Made by a program: the position numbers and the translations under genes. Source: Pelecanus crispus (lineage: Eukaryota; Chordata; Aves; Pelecaniformes; Pelecanidae). From it: a stretch of 64,000 nt of DNA. The stretch lies in contig NC_134646.1 in assembly GCF_030463565.1 (NCBI RefSeq), forward strand, positions 17,016,001 through 17,080,000, written 5' to 3'. Shown here in pieces: positions 1 to 8,127 of the stretch; position 1 is the stretch's first letter; each line of letters starts with the position of its first letter. The notes beneath the pieces are model-generated. The model was not told where the DNA came from. It saw only the letters and a list, made by a program, of their open reading frames with translations, and ran no database searches.

Positions 1-1011
1 CCTTCAGCAAAACTGACTTTCCCCGATTTCTTTTCTCTCTCGGTTCTCCCCCCCCCCCCCCCTTCTTTTCTTCTATTTCGGAGACAGAGGCAGGGGAAGT
101 TGACGGGACGGGGTGCGCTTTTGCAGGAGGATCCCTCCGGCTCCCCGCCATGGGGGACGCCGGGGGGGGGGGGGACACAGACCCCGGCCGCCGCTCCCTG
201 CGTTCCCCCCCCGCGGCCCCCGCCGCCCCCTGCCCCGCCGCTCTTTGGCTGGGGGCTCCTTGGGCCCCCCGACGGCACTTTGCTCTTCTTTTTTTTTTTT
301 TTTTTTTTTTTTTTTTGATTTTTTCTTTTAAATGAAGGGTGGGTTTGGGGCGGCGGGGGGGTGTCGCTTCCCCCCCCCCTTGTTTTTTTTTGGTTTTTTT
401 TTTTGCTTTTTCCCTCCCCTTTCCGGGAGGCGGCGGGGCGCGGCGCGGCGGTGAGTGCGGGAGCCACGCGTGGGCGTGGGCGCGGGGGCGGCGGGGGGCG
501 GGCAGGGAGCGGCGGAGGAGGGGGCCGGGGCCGAGGAGGCAGGCGCGGAGGGCCCTTCCCGAGGAGTTGGGCTGTAGTGACAGGCGAGAGGGGAGGGGAG
601 GGAGGGGAGAGAGTAAAACCCACCGGCGCGGCGGCGGGGAGGGCACTTCGCGAGAGGCGAGGGCCGGCGCCGGAGCGGAGGCGGCGGCGGACGGCGGCGA
701 GCGCCCGGGCGGAGGGCGGAGGGCGGGAGGCAGCCCGCGCATCCCCCGCGCATCCCCCGTGCATCCCCCGCGCATCCCCGGCTCTCCGGAGCCGCCTCTC
801 CCGGCCGCGTCCACCCCGGCGGGGCTCGGGCAGCCGGCTGGGGGGCGAGTGGGATTTTTTTTTTTTTTTTTTTTTTAATTTTTCGGCGGGTGGGGGCGCG
901 GGGGGGGGGGGCCGGGGCTCCTGTGGTTTTTCCGGGGGGTCCGGGCCCCCGGCCCCGCGCCCCTGCCCTCCTCCGGCGGCCGCCCGCCGGGCCGCGGCGG
1001 CGGCGAGCAGC
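1..1011 (+). promoter_or_regulatory. POU4F2: POU4F2 5' flank, CpG-island promoter and 5'UTR
   Basis: This GC-rich stretch leads directly into the POU4F2 start codon. It is dense in CpG and has GC-box-like G-rich strings, but I see no TATA box, which fits a TATA-less CpG-island promoter. The transcription start cannot be placed from sequence. The frame of the gene stays open upstream to about position 361, but no in-frame ATG occurs before 1012, so the open frame reflects base composition and not a longer protein. Long homopolymers interrupt the region: C15 at 48-62, T28 at 289-316 and T22 at 855-876. An 11-bp tandem repeat lies at 739-780. Confidence 0.75.
739..780. repeat. 11-bp tandem repeat, about 4 copies
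   Basis: The unit GCATCCCCCGC is repeated from 739. The second copy ends in T instead of C and the fourth is cut short after nine bases. It lies about 230 bp upstream of the POU4F2 start codon, within the probable promoter or 5'UTR. Confidence 0.85.
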
Positions 1012-1341
1012 ATGATGATGTCCCTGAGCAGCAAGCAGCCCTTCGGCCTCCCCCACGGCGGCGGCGGCGGCGGCGGCGGCGGCCTCCACGAAACCAAGTA
1101 CTCGGCCCTGCACAGCGCCTCGCCCTGCCCCTCCGCCGGCGCCGCCGCCCCCGCCGCCAGCTCCCCCAGCAGCACCGGCACCGGCGGCTCCGCCGGACGC
1201 GGCTCCGGCCCCGGCTCCGGCTCCGGCCCCGGCTCCGGCTCCGGCCCCGGCAGCGGCGGCTCCGGCTCCGGCTCGGGCTCCGGCCCCGGCGGCGGCGGCG
1301 GCGCGGAGGCGATGCGGCGGGCCTGCCTGCCCGCCCCTCCG
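1012..1341 (+). CDS. POU4F2: POU4F2 coding exon 1 (residues 1-110)
   Basis: This exon carries the N-terminal region. The opening (MMMSLSSKQPFGLPHG) and the closing EAMRRACLPAPP are the family-conserved ends. Between them the protein is Gly/Ser/Ala/Pro-rich and probably disordered. The DNA at 1201-1296 is a degenerate GGCTCCGGC/GGCCCC repeat encoding Gly-Ser-Gly-Pro units; mammalian POU4F2 has Gly and Ser runs here instead. The splice donor GTAGGT follows at 1342. This exon is GC-rich even compared with its surroundings. Confidence 0.95.
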
Positions 1342-2736
1342 GTAGGTGCCCGCCGCCCGCCGCCCCGCTTTAAGGGGGGCCCCTCGGCGGCCCCCCGGAT
1401 CCGCCTGATGATTTTTTCATGGCCGCGCAGCAAATCACCCGGCGCCGCCGGGCGCTCGCCCAACTTATGCATGCGGCGGCTCTTGCCGCCCGTATTAATT
1501 TTTATGACCTGGGACGCTGCGTTGCAGCTGGTGCGTGTGTCCGTCCGTCCGTCCGTCCTTCCGTCCGCCGCCGGCTGGCTCCGTGCGAGCGGCTGCGCGT
1601 CGCGCCCGCTCCCTCGCCCCGCTCGCTCCCTCTTCTCCTCTCCCCCCCTCCACCCTCCCCACCACCACCCCCCTCCCCTCCTTCCCCAGGATTTCTCTTT
1701 TAACATGCTGGGAAGGTTTTAGTGGCACGGCGGAGTGCGCGGGGAGGCGAATTCCCTGCTGAGCGTTATGTGTGCCTTCTATTTGCAATTGCAGAGCAAT
1801 ATATTCGGCGGTCTGGACGAGAGCCTGCTGGCCCGCGCCGAAGCCCTGGCAGCCGTGGACATCGTCTCCCCGAGCAAGAGCCACCACCACCACCCGCCGC
1901 ACCACAGCCCCTTCAAGCCGGACGCCACCTACCACACCATGAACACCATCCCCTGCACCTCGGCCGCCTCCTCCTCCTCCGTGCCCATCTCCCACCCGTC
2001 CGCCCTGTCGGGCACCCACCACCACCACCACCACCACCACCACCACCACCACCAGCCCCACCAGGCGCTGGAGGGGGAACTCTTGGAGCACCTGACGCCG
2101 GGGCTGGCGCTGGGGGCCATGGCGGCCCCCGACGGCGCCGTGGTCTCCACGCCGGGCCACGCTCCCCACATGGCCGGCATGAACCCCATGCACCCGGCGG
2201 CGCTGGGCATGGCCCACGCCCACGGGCTGCCGGCCCACATGGGCTGCATGAGCGACGTGGACGCCGACCCCCGCGACTTGGAGGCCTTCGCCGAGCGCTT
2301 CAAGCAGCGCCGCATCAAGCTGGGGGTGACCCAGGCCGACGTGGGCTCGGCGCTGGCCAACCTGAAGATCCCGGGGGTGGGCTCCCTCAGCCAGAGCACC
2401 ATCTGCCGCTTCGAGTCCCTCACCCTCTCCCACAACAACATGATCGCCCTCAAGCCCATCCTGCAGGCCTGGCTGGAGGAGGCCGAGAAGTCCCACCGCG
2501 AGAAGCTGGCCAAGCCCGAGCTCTTCAGCGGCGCGGAGAAGAAGCGCAAGCGGACCTCCATCGCCGCCCCCGAGAAGCGCTCGCTGGAGGCCTACTTCGC
2601 CCTCCAGCCCCGGCCCTCCTCCGAGAAGATCGCCGCCATCGCCGAGAAGCTGGACCTCAAGAAGAACGTGGTGCGCGTCTGGTTCTGCAACCAGCGCCAG
2701 AAGCAGAAGCGCATGAAGTACTCGGCCGGCATCTGA
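1012..2736 (+). CDS. POU4F2: POU domain, class 4, transcription factor 2 (Brn-3b); join(1012..1341,1795..2736)
   Basis: This is a sequence-specific nuclear transcription factor that directs differentiation and survival of retinal ganglion cells; in vertebrates it acts downstream of ATOH7 and together with ISL1. The spliced product is 423 residues, against about 409 in human. Visible parts: MMMSL start; Gly9 run (16-24); Gly/Ser/Pro low-complexity tract (about 62-97); EAMRRACLPAPP at the exon junction; POU-IV box (about 111-135, GLDESLLARAEAL); His runs, with H12 at 185-196; POU-specific domain (about 264-341); homeodomain (about 359-418) with recognition helix WFCNQRQ at 406-412; C-terminus MKYSAGI. 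The SHHHHPPHHSPFKPDATYHT block and the long His run identify POU4F2 rather than POU4F1 or POU4F3. The first ATG (1012) has A at -3. Splice sites are CCG|GTAGGT and GCAATTGCAG|AGC, phase 0. No frameshift or lost key residue is seen. Confidence 0.97.
1342..1794 (+). other. POU4F2: POU4F2 intron 1 (453 bp)
   Basis: The intron begins GTAGGT and ends with a pyrimidine-rich tract and GCAATTGCAG, so it has canonical GT-AG ends. Its middle (about 1400-1510) is not low-complexity. It holds POU-like motifs TTATGCAT (1465-1472) and TATTAATTTTTATG (1493-1506). A (GTCC)n microsatellite lies near 1541-1563 and a C/T-rich stretch at about 1600-1690. The exon 2 frame stays open back to an ATG at 1768 inside the intron. 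Confidence 0.93.
1795..2736 (+). CDS. POU4F2: POU4F2 coding exon 2 (residues 111-423, POU-IV box, POU-S and POU homeodomain)
   Basis: This exon encodes both DNA-binding modules. The POU-specific domain runs from about the DPRDLEAF motif (residue 268) to LEEAEKSHREK. A linker leads to the basic KKRKRTS start of the homeodomain at residue 359. Homeodomain W48, F49, C50 and N51 fall at residues 406-409; N51 is the base-contacting Asn and Cys50 is the POU-class residue. Two His-rich tracts (KSHHHHPPHH and H12 from 12 consecutive CAC codons at 2017-2052) precede the POU-S domain; His tracts are typical of nuclear-speckle-targeted proteins. The stop TGA is at 2734-2736. Confidence 0.97.
   Translation, partial: SNIFGGLDESLLARAEALAAVDIVSPSKSHHHHPPHHSPFKPDATYHTMNTIPCTSAASSSSVPISHPSALSGTHHHHHHHHHHHHQPHQALEGELLEHLTPGLALGAMAAPDGAVVSTPGHAPHMAGMNPMHPAALGMAHAHGLPAHMGCMSDVDADPRDLEAFAERFKQRRIKLGVTQADVGSALANLKIPGVGSLSQSTICRFESLTLSHNNMIALKPILQAWLEEAEKSHREKLAKPELFSGAEKKRKRTSIAAPEKRSLEAYFALQPRPSSEKIAAIAEKLDLKKNVVRVWFCNQRQKQKRMKYSAGI
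2017..2052 (+). repeat. POU4F2: (CAC)12 coding microsatellite, polyhistidine run
   Basis: Twelve uninterrupted CAC codons encode His185-His196. A pure codon tract is more prone to slippage than a mixed CAC/CAT tract, so length polymorphism between individuals or species is plausible. Confidence 0.95.
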
Positions 2737-2821
2737 GCCGCCAGCGCGGGGGGAAGCAGCGGCGCCGTCGTCGCAGGAAAAAGATTAAAACTAAACAAAC
2801 GACGGCGACAAACGGCAAGGA

Positions 2822-2895
2822 GGAAAAAAAAAACACAAACCAAAAACAAACAACCCACAAAAAAAAAAAAAAAAAAACAAACAACCCACAAAAAC
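2822..2895. repeat. A-rich tract with a duplicated 17-bp unit
   Basis: The string ACAAACAACCCACAAAA occurs at 2846-2862 and again at 2877-2893, separated by pure A. The unit period is 31 bp. It lies in the proximal 3'UTR. Confidence 0.8.
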
Positions 2896-3860
2896 CCACC
2901 CCACCGCCCGCCCCGCGCCCAACTTTCGGGGGAACTTCCCCGCGGAGCCGCCGCCCGGACCCGCCCCGGCAAGTACCGCTGCTTTTTATTCTTAACACAC
3001 CTCGCCTGGGTGCAAGCGCGAAAGGTGCCCCTCGCCGCGGCGCGGCCGCCGTGTCACGGCTCGCTCGGGACCCAAACTTGAATCTAGAGCGGAGGCTTGC
3101 GCCGCGAGAGACGTCTCAAAAGTATTTTGATTTAAATAATAATAATGATTTAAAAAAAAAAAAAAAAGAAACAGATGGCAGGTTTTTCTGCATTTACACT
3201 GCGTATTATAAATATATAAATATATATATATTTTTACTGTGGTTATTATCCTTTTCCTTCTCTGAAGTTACAACGCTTAGGGAAAGAGCTGATCCTGCTG
3301 TGTTCACTGGTCTTCAAAAGCTATTATTAGATTACTGCCAAACAACCCCTTGTAAATTATTAATTTATCTCTCTAGCAACTTCATTTTGTGCTCATTCTA
3401 ATTAATTACACCTCTTTAATCTAAGTCTTGATAAAAGTAAAAAAAAAAAAGGATAGTGAGAATCAAATATTTTGTGTTGGTAGGATTTATGAACGTGAGC
3501 TTTTCTCTTCTTCTTCTGAACGTCCCTTTTGGCCATCTGTAAATTGTCACCTGAACCTAAGGTATTTCTCTGGCGAGTATTCTTATTCGTACGGCGTCGG
3601 CACCCTATAGTAGATGTCCTACATTATTTGTGTAGCCTGATTCACTGTCCGAGGTATTTGTTTACCGCGTTACATATTTAATGGGGATTCCCATATTGTC
3701 CCCAACACACGCTGCTCCCGATGCGAGAAAGGACGTGGCCGCGTGGGTGACAGCGTGGGGGGGGGGGGGGGGTTTGTCGCTTCGGGTTTCTTGCCAGCAC
3801 AATATCCGTCTTTCTCGATTTTGAAGCTGTATCGCGACGGTGTTCAGACCGGCTCGGTTA

Positions 3861-3940
3861 CCTATCTATCTATCTGTCTAGCTATCTATCCGATTGCTTA
3901 TTTATTTATTTATTTATTTGGTCGGTCGGTCGGTTATTTA
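3861..3940. repeat. Compound tetranucleotide microsatellite (TATC)n-(TTTA)n-(GGTC)n
   Basis: Three different tetranucleotide runs follow each other: degenerate TATC/TGTC from 3861, pure TTTA at about 3898-3919, then three GGTC units. It lies in the probable 3'UTR of POU4F2. Confidence 0.8.
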
Positions 3941-4100
3941 TTACCTTTAATTGCAATACTTTTCCACGGAGGAATGTCCCTTTTGGAGGTCTGTTTGTAG
4001 AAAAGCCAAATTTAAATTTGTAGGAAAGGGAGCGAGCGAGCGAGGCTGCACTGCTTGTAAATTCACAAACGGTTTGGTACATTTCTTTTGGAACAACAAC

Positions 4101-4106
4101 AATAAA
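4101..4106 (+). terminator. POU4F2: Candidate POU4F2 polyadenylation signal AATAAA
   Basis: This is a canonical hexamer 1.36 kb after the stop codon, followed within about 30-50 bases by TGTATGTATTGT-like GU-rich sequence. No other AATAAA was found between the stop and here. 3'-end mapping would decide. Confidence 0.5.
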
Positions 4107-4429
4107 ACGGGGGTACTCGGTTGGGTACCTGTATGTATTGTAAATATTTCATTGGCGTTGACGCACATATAGATATATTCTTACAGATTCCGCTGTATCG
4201 CTGTTCTATCCGAGACTGTTTGAAGTCTTAATTTCTGTACATGACCCGATTTCGTTGGTTTGGGTTTGGTTTGGGTTTGGGTTTTTGTTTTTTTTTTTTG
4301 GTTAATAGGAGGTTTATTTATTCTAGTAATGTACTAAGTTATTTTTAAATGTTGTTAAACCGTCTTTCATTAAAAAAGAAAGAAAAAAAGGATTTTAACG
4401 TTTTATTGGCAAAGCGCGTTTGCTGCTTC

Positions 4430-4800
4430 TTGTTTTCCACCGCAAGCCCGGGCTCCACGCCGCCTCCGGGTCGCGGGATTCGCTCAAACCCCACGGCGGG
4501 GGGGGGGGGGGGGGGGTGTTGCCCCCCCCTGCCCGCCCGCAGCACCGCGGCGGCGTCTCCGAGCGGGGGGGGGGGGGGGCGGCTGCCGCCCCCCGGGGCT
4601 GGGGGGGGGCTGGGGGGGGCCGGCGCCAGCACCAGGGACAGCTCCGCGCCGCGCCCCGCCCGCTGAGCCGCTGTCGCGGGTGACCGTGTGCGTGGCTGTG
4701 ATTGCGGGGGGGGGGGGGCGTGGGGGGGGTGCCCCCGCCGAGCCCCCGCTACCCGAGCCGCTCTGCCTCCCGGCAGCGGGGCAGTCAAAGGTGCCACGCA
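4430..4800. other. CpG/G-run block downstream of POU4F2
   Basis: GC-rich sequence with G runs of 8 to 19 bases near 4498-4516, 4565-4579, 4601-4618 and 4706-4730. Such spacing allows G-quadruplexes. It contains the RE1-like element listed separately. There is no coding sequence here: reading frames in it are proline/glycine strings from composition alone. Confidence 0.6.
4625..4645 (+). promoter_or_regulatory. RE1/NRSE-like element (REST binding site)
   Basis: The 21-bp element agrees with the canonical RE1 consensus at 17 of 21 positions by eye. Both half-sites are intact: CAGCACC on the left and GGACAG on the right, at canonical spacing. REST represses neuronal genes outside neurons, and POU4F2 is a neuronal gene, so a site about 1.9 kb after its stop codon is functionally sensible. 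Binding itself is inference. Confidence 0.6.
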
Positions 4801-4859
4801 CGCACACGCGCAATTAAAATAAAAAATAATAATAATAATAAGGGAAGAAAAAAAAAAAA

Positions 4860-5460
4860 GTAATTTCCCCGCGTGGCGCTCACAAAAGCCGGGGAAACCC
4901 GACGGCGGCGGGCGGGGAGGGGGGAGAGGAGATCATACACGAACCGCGATTAAATATTCATATTTCCGCCCAGCCACCAGCTCCAGCTGCATCTTCAAAG
5001 CCGCCCGGGCACTCCGCGGGTGCCGGCCTGCTGGCGCGGGCGGGGCGGTGGCTCCGCGGGCGCGGAAGGGCCGCGGAGCCAGCGCCGCCTTCCCCCCGGC
5101 CCGGCCCGGTTTTGCCCCCGGTCCCCCCGCTCCCGGCCCCCGCTGCCGGGGCTGCAGGCGCGGGGGCGGCAATTTGGGGAGGGGCGGCGCTGCCCTGGCG
5201 CGGAGCCCGCGCACCCCTGCGCGCCCCGCCGGGGCTGCGCCCCCCGCCGCCGCCTCCCCCGGCTGCCGCGCAACCTCCGCGGGCGCGGGGGTCGTTTTGA
5301 GGCGGGCGGAAAGCGGGGGGTCGGGGGGCCGGAGCGATCCAGGGCGGCGGGGGCACGGGCCGGCCGGAGCCCCGAAAGCGGCGGAGAGCCCCCCCAAAAC
5401 CGCCCGTAGGCGCAGGCAGCAGGCGGCGAGCAGCCCCCGAACCGCCGCTTCGCCCTCTTA
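4860..5460. other. CpG island downstream of POU4F2
   Basis: About 600 bp of CpG-dense sequence without a convincing gene. Overlapping open frames on both strands are Ala/Gly/Pro/Arg-rich with no domain and are explained by GC content. The island ends sharply against the AT-rich element at 5461. Confidence 0.65.
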
Positions 5461-5640
5461 AATGAGCCATTCACTTAAAGGCTATTACGGGCGAATTAAT
5501 AAATTACACAGCGAATTATTAAATCCAGATAATTACAAGGAATAAGTAAGTAATCATTAGTTATCTCAGCTAATTACTGCGGGTCAGAGCGAGCGAGAAT
5601 GTGAAATCCTCCTCGGGAATTGAAATTAACTTTGCACAGT
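5461..5640. promoter_or_regulatory. Candidate conserved non-coding enhancer, dense in TAAT/ATTA cores
   Basis: A sharp AT-rich segment sits between CpG islands. In 180 bp there are about ten homeodomain cores, such as GAATTAATAAATTAC, CAGATAATTACAAGG, TAATCATTAG and CTAATTACTGC, plus TGAAATTAACTTTGC. This composition is typical of conserved developmental enhancers near homeobox genes. Conservation itself cannot be seen in one sequence. Confidence 0.45.
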
Positions 5641-6275
5641 GAGTCTCTCTGCTTGACATCCCCAGTCTGTAGGCACATGGCAGCTCCCCTGTGAGCTCGG
5701 CTTTCTATTTAACTTGGAAAGAATGGAAATAAAATTAAGTGGCGATGCGATAATAGGAAGCTGCTTAGAAAGCAAACGCGGTGAGGCTTTATTTTTTTTA
5801 CCTTTTCCTGCCCGGAGTTCGACCGCTCTCTAGTTTCCCAAATTAAAAACCCGGGGCAGTTAGGCGACTTCTCCCCGGCCCCGCCTGTCCCACGCATGCA
5901 GCTCATTAACAAACGAAAAGGCACCAAAGAGCTGGGGGGGTGGGGCGGGGGCAGAGGCTCCCGGGCTCCGGGAGAGCCGGGGGGGGCACCCGCAGCTCCT
6001 CCGCCGCCGCTCGGCCCCGCCGCCCGGGCCGGGAAGCTCTGAGGCACCGGCGCGCTTTGTTTTGGGAGACAATAAGCTGCCGAGTCCTAATGAGGGTCCC
6101 TGTCTCCTCCGTTGATCTTTCGCCAGATCTCTCCAAGAGCTAATGCCCCCCCCCCCCTCCAACACCCATCTATAGCATCACTTCCCGGCTTTCCTTCACG
6201 TGCGCCTTTTGGAAACAGCAGATCTATAGGTGGAGACGCTCACGCAGCCCTCGCCGGGCTTTGCCCGCATTAAAA

Positions 6276-6297
6276 CAACAACAACAACAACAACAAC
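6276..6297. repeat. (CAA)7 microsatellite
   Basis: About seven uninterrupted CAA units follow a short A run. Confidence 0.9.
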
Positions 6298-6709
6298 TGC
6301 TGTGCGTGCACGGCGAGGGAAAGGAGCTAGGCTTCTTTGCCTTTATCAATTGCAATTAGGTGGACAGTCTTCCCCCTCTTCCCTTGCTTCAGTCTGGGAT
6401 GATAATTAAAATTTAATGAAGCCTGGGAGTAGCAGAGCTCTGTCTGGGGACTGTGGAATAGAATATTTTAACTGTACATTTACACCAAGTGTCTGGCTTC
6501 AAAGACGTGACTGCTTTTAATCTCGAATTAGAAAACCACAGACCTGAAATTAAATATTAGCCACCCTCGGCTCCCCTTCCTTCCCGCCACACTGTCACGC
6601 CTGTATTTGCCTGCCTTGCCCCACGACACGCACACACCCACGTCTCGGGTCTCCAATTACACTCGCGTTAATAATAGATGGCTTTGATGGGGTGCGGATT
6701 TTTCCCTTT

Positions 6710-6740
<31 letters not shown>

Positions 6741-6772
6741 GGGTTAATGCAATATTAATTCCTCGTAGCTGT

Positions 6773-6780
6773 TATAAAAA
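6773..6780 (+). promoter_or_regulatory. TATA-box-like sequence TATAAAAA
   Basis: TATAAAAA fits the metazoan TATA consensus and sits exactly at the 5' edge of a 1.4-kb CpG island. A start about 25-30 bp downstream (near 6803) would be expected. It is followed by a strong splice-donor sequence at 6862. It could drive a non-coding transcript, or be a chance match in AT-rich sequence. Confidence 0.35.
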
Positions 6781-6895
6781 TGCGCCGCGGTTTTCCAGGA
6801 ACAAATCGATGGATCGGGGCACCGAGCGCGGAGCAGGAGGCGCAGCCCCGGGGCCGCCCGGGTGAGTACGGCCGCCGGCGGGGCCTTGCGCGCCC

Positions 6896-6928
6896 GCGCA
6901 ACTCCCGCGCAATTCCCGCGCAACTCCC
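6896..6928. repeat. 11-bp tandem repeat, 3 copies
   Basis: The unit GCGCAACTCCC occurs three times in a row; the middle copy has T for C at position 7. It lies just after the donor-like GTGAGT at 6862. Confidence 0.85.
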
Positions 6929-7241
6929 GCGCCCCGGCCCGCCCCGGCGGGTGGCAGCGCGCCCCGGCCCGCGGGTCGCTGCACGGGGAGGCAGGGGGAA
7001 GGTGGGGGGGTCGCCGTTTTTTTCTCCCCAAATCCCCCCTCGGGGAGGTGGCGGGGGCGCTGCTGGTCCGGGGGGGGAGCCCGCCCCCCCGACGGGCGGG
7101 TCCCCCCTTAGCAGCCGCCCTGCTCCCAGGGAAGCCCGGTTGGTTTGTTGTGCCGGCGGGGTAACCGGGAGGGGAGGACGGGGGGGGGGGGGGCAACACT
7201 CCCCTCCCTCCCCCCTTTCATCGTTATTGTTATTTTGGCAG

Positions 7242-7338
7242 GTGAGACCCCCGGGCCCTCCCGGAGGAGGGAGCCCGGAGCCCGGCGGCGCAGGAGGGGA
7301 ACCTGCCCCGCGGCTGCGGCTCGGCGCGCCCCGCACAG
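7242..7338 (+). ncRNA. Candidate internal exon of an unannotated transcript
   Basis: The 97-bp segment follows a pyrimidine/T-rich tract ending TTTTGGCAG and is closed by CAG|GTAAAT. With the TATA box at 6773 and GTGAGT at 6862 these signals line up as promoter, exon 1 and exon 2 on the + strand. Caution: the acceptor-like site CAG|GTGAGA is itself a good donor sequence, and GC-rich islands give such matches by chance. No known gene is recognised. Confidence 0.2.
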
Positions 7339-8127
7339 GTAAATGCGGATTTTTGGAGGGAGGGGAGAACCCCGCAAGCAAGCGGGGCGGGCAGGAAAGA
7401 AAAATAATCCCAACCCATCAGCTAAAAAATCCCCAAGAAAACCCCGCGGGTTCCCACAGACAGCCGAGACCCCCTCCCGGCGGCGGGGGCGTTGCTGACC
7501 CCCTCACGGGGGTCCCAGCTGCCGCCGCCGCACCGGGGTGGGTCACGCCTCCCCCGTGCCGGGCCCGGGCCCCCAGCGGGCACTTGTTGCCAAAAAAAAT
7601 TAAAAGCAAGCAAAAAAAAAAAAAGAAGAAACCCAACAAACCCACCCCAAACCGAAAAACCTGCCCCAAGACTCAACACAACCCACAAACAACGGGGGAA
7701 GAAAAAAGGGGCTCGCAGGAGCGCCGGGCGGCAGCTGGGACAGCCCCGGGAGCCCGTGCGTGTGTGCAGGAGCCGGCTTCGCACCTGGGCCCCCGCCTCG
7801 GCCCGGCCCTCGCCCCAGCCCCCCCCCCAGCCCTCCGCGGCCGCGGAGCCCGCGGGGCGCAGCGCAGCGCTGCCCGGCCGGGGCGGGCTGGGCCGGCCCC
7901 AAGCCCCCCGCCGGCGTTTGGCACCGTCCTCCCCGGCGGGCACAGCCGCCCCCTCCCCTCCGCAGCCAGCCCCGGAGCGGGACCAGCCTTCGGCCTCCTC
8001 CTCCTCCTCCTCTCCCCCCCCCAGCAATCCCGCTGTGGGGCGGGGGGGGGGCCGGTGCCTCTGCGCGCCCCTGTGCGCGGAGCGGGGGGGGCAGGAGCAG
8101 GCGGGGTGCCGGGCGGGGTGCCCCGCG

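Larger units (their letters stand above)
2737..4130 (+). other. POU4F2: Probable POU4F2 3'UTR
   Basis: After the stop codon there is a GC-rich start, then an A-rich stretch at about 2777-2895, then AT-rich sequence. It includes TATAAATATATAAATATATA-like AU-rich sequence near 3210-3231, which could affect mRNA stability. AATAAA at 4101-4106 is followed by T/G-rich sequence (about 4130-4150 and again 4245-4300), which makes a believable cleavage site near 4120-4130. This gives a 3'UTR of about 1.4 kb. The end is inferred; other AATAAA copies occur near 5499 and 5729. Confidence 0.6.
5641..6780. other. Mixed AT-rich and CpG-rich flank without a gene
   Basis: A small GC-rich block lies at 5850-6150. 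AT-rich sequence at 6340-6560 includes TATCAATTGCAATTAGG and GATAATTAAAATTTAATG, again rich in homeodomain cores. A (CAA)n microsatellite lies at about 6276-6297 and a T25 run ends at 6735. No coding potential was seen. Confidence 0.5.

Noticed and set aside
328-1113. 261-codon open frame on the - strand over the POU4F2 promoter and start
   Set aside because: Composition artefact of GC-rich sequence: Ala/Gly/Pro/Arg strings and homopolymer-encoded Lys runs, no domain, overlapping the real gene.
1495-2561. Long - strand frames opposite POU4F2 exon 2 (333 and 210 codons)
   Set aside because: Shadows of the coding strand; the poly-Val or poly-Trp runs are the reverse reading of the His (CAC) tract.
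1722-3401. 559-codon + strand frame across exon 2 in another frame
   Set aside because: Frame-shifted shadow of POU4F2 exon 2 running into the A-rich 3'UTR; Pro/Arg/Lys-rich with no known domain.
4257-4286. Telomere-like TTTGGG repeats
   Set aside because: Units alternate TTTGGG and TTTGG and the vertebrate telomere unit is TTAGGG; this is a short T/G-rich slippage tract.
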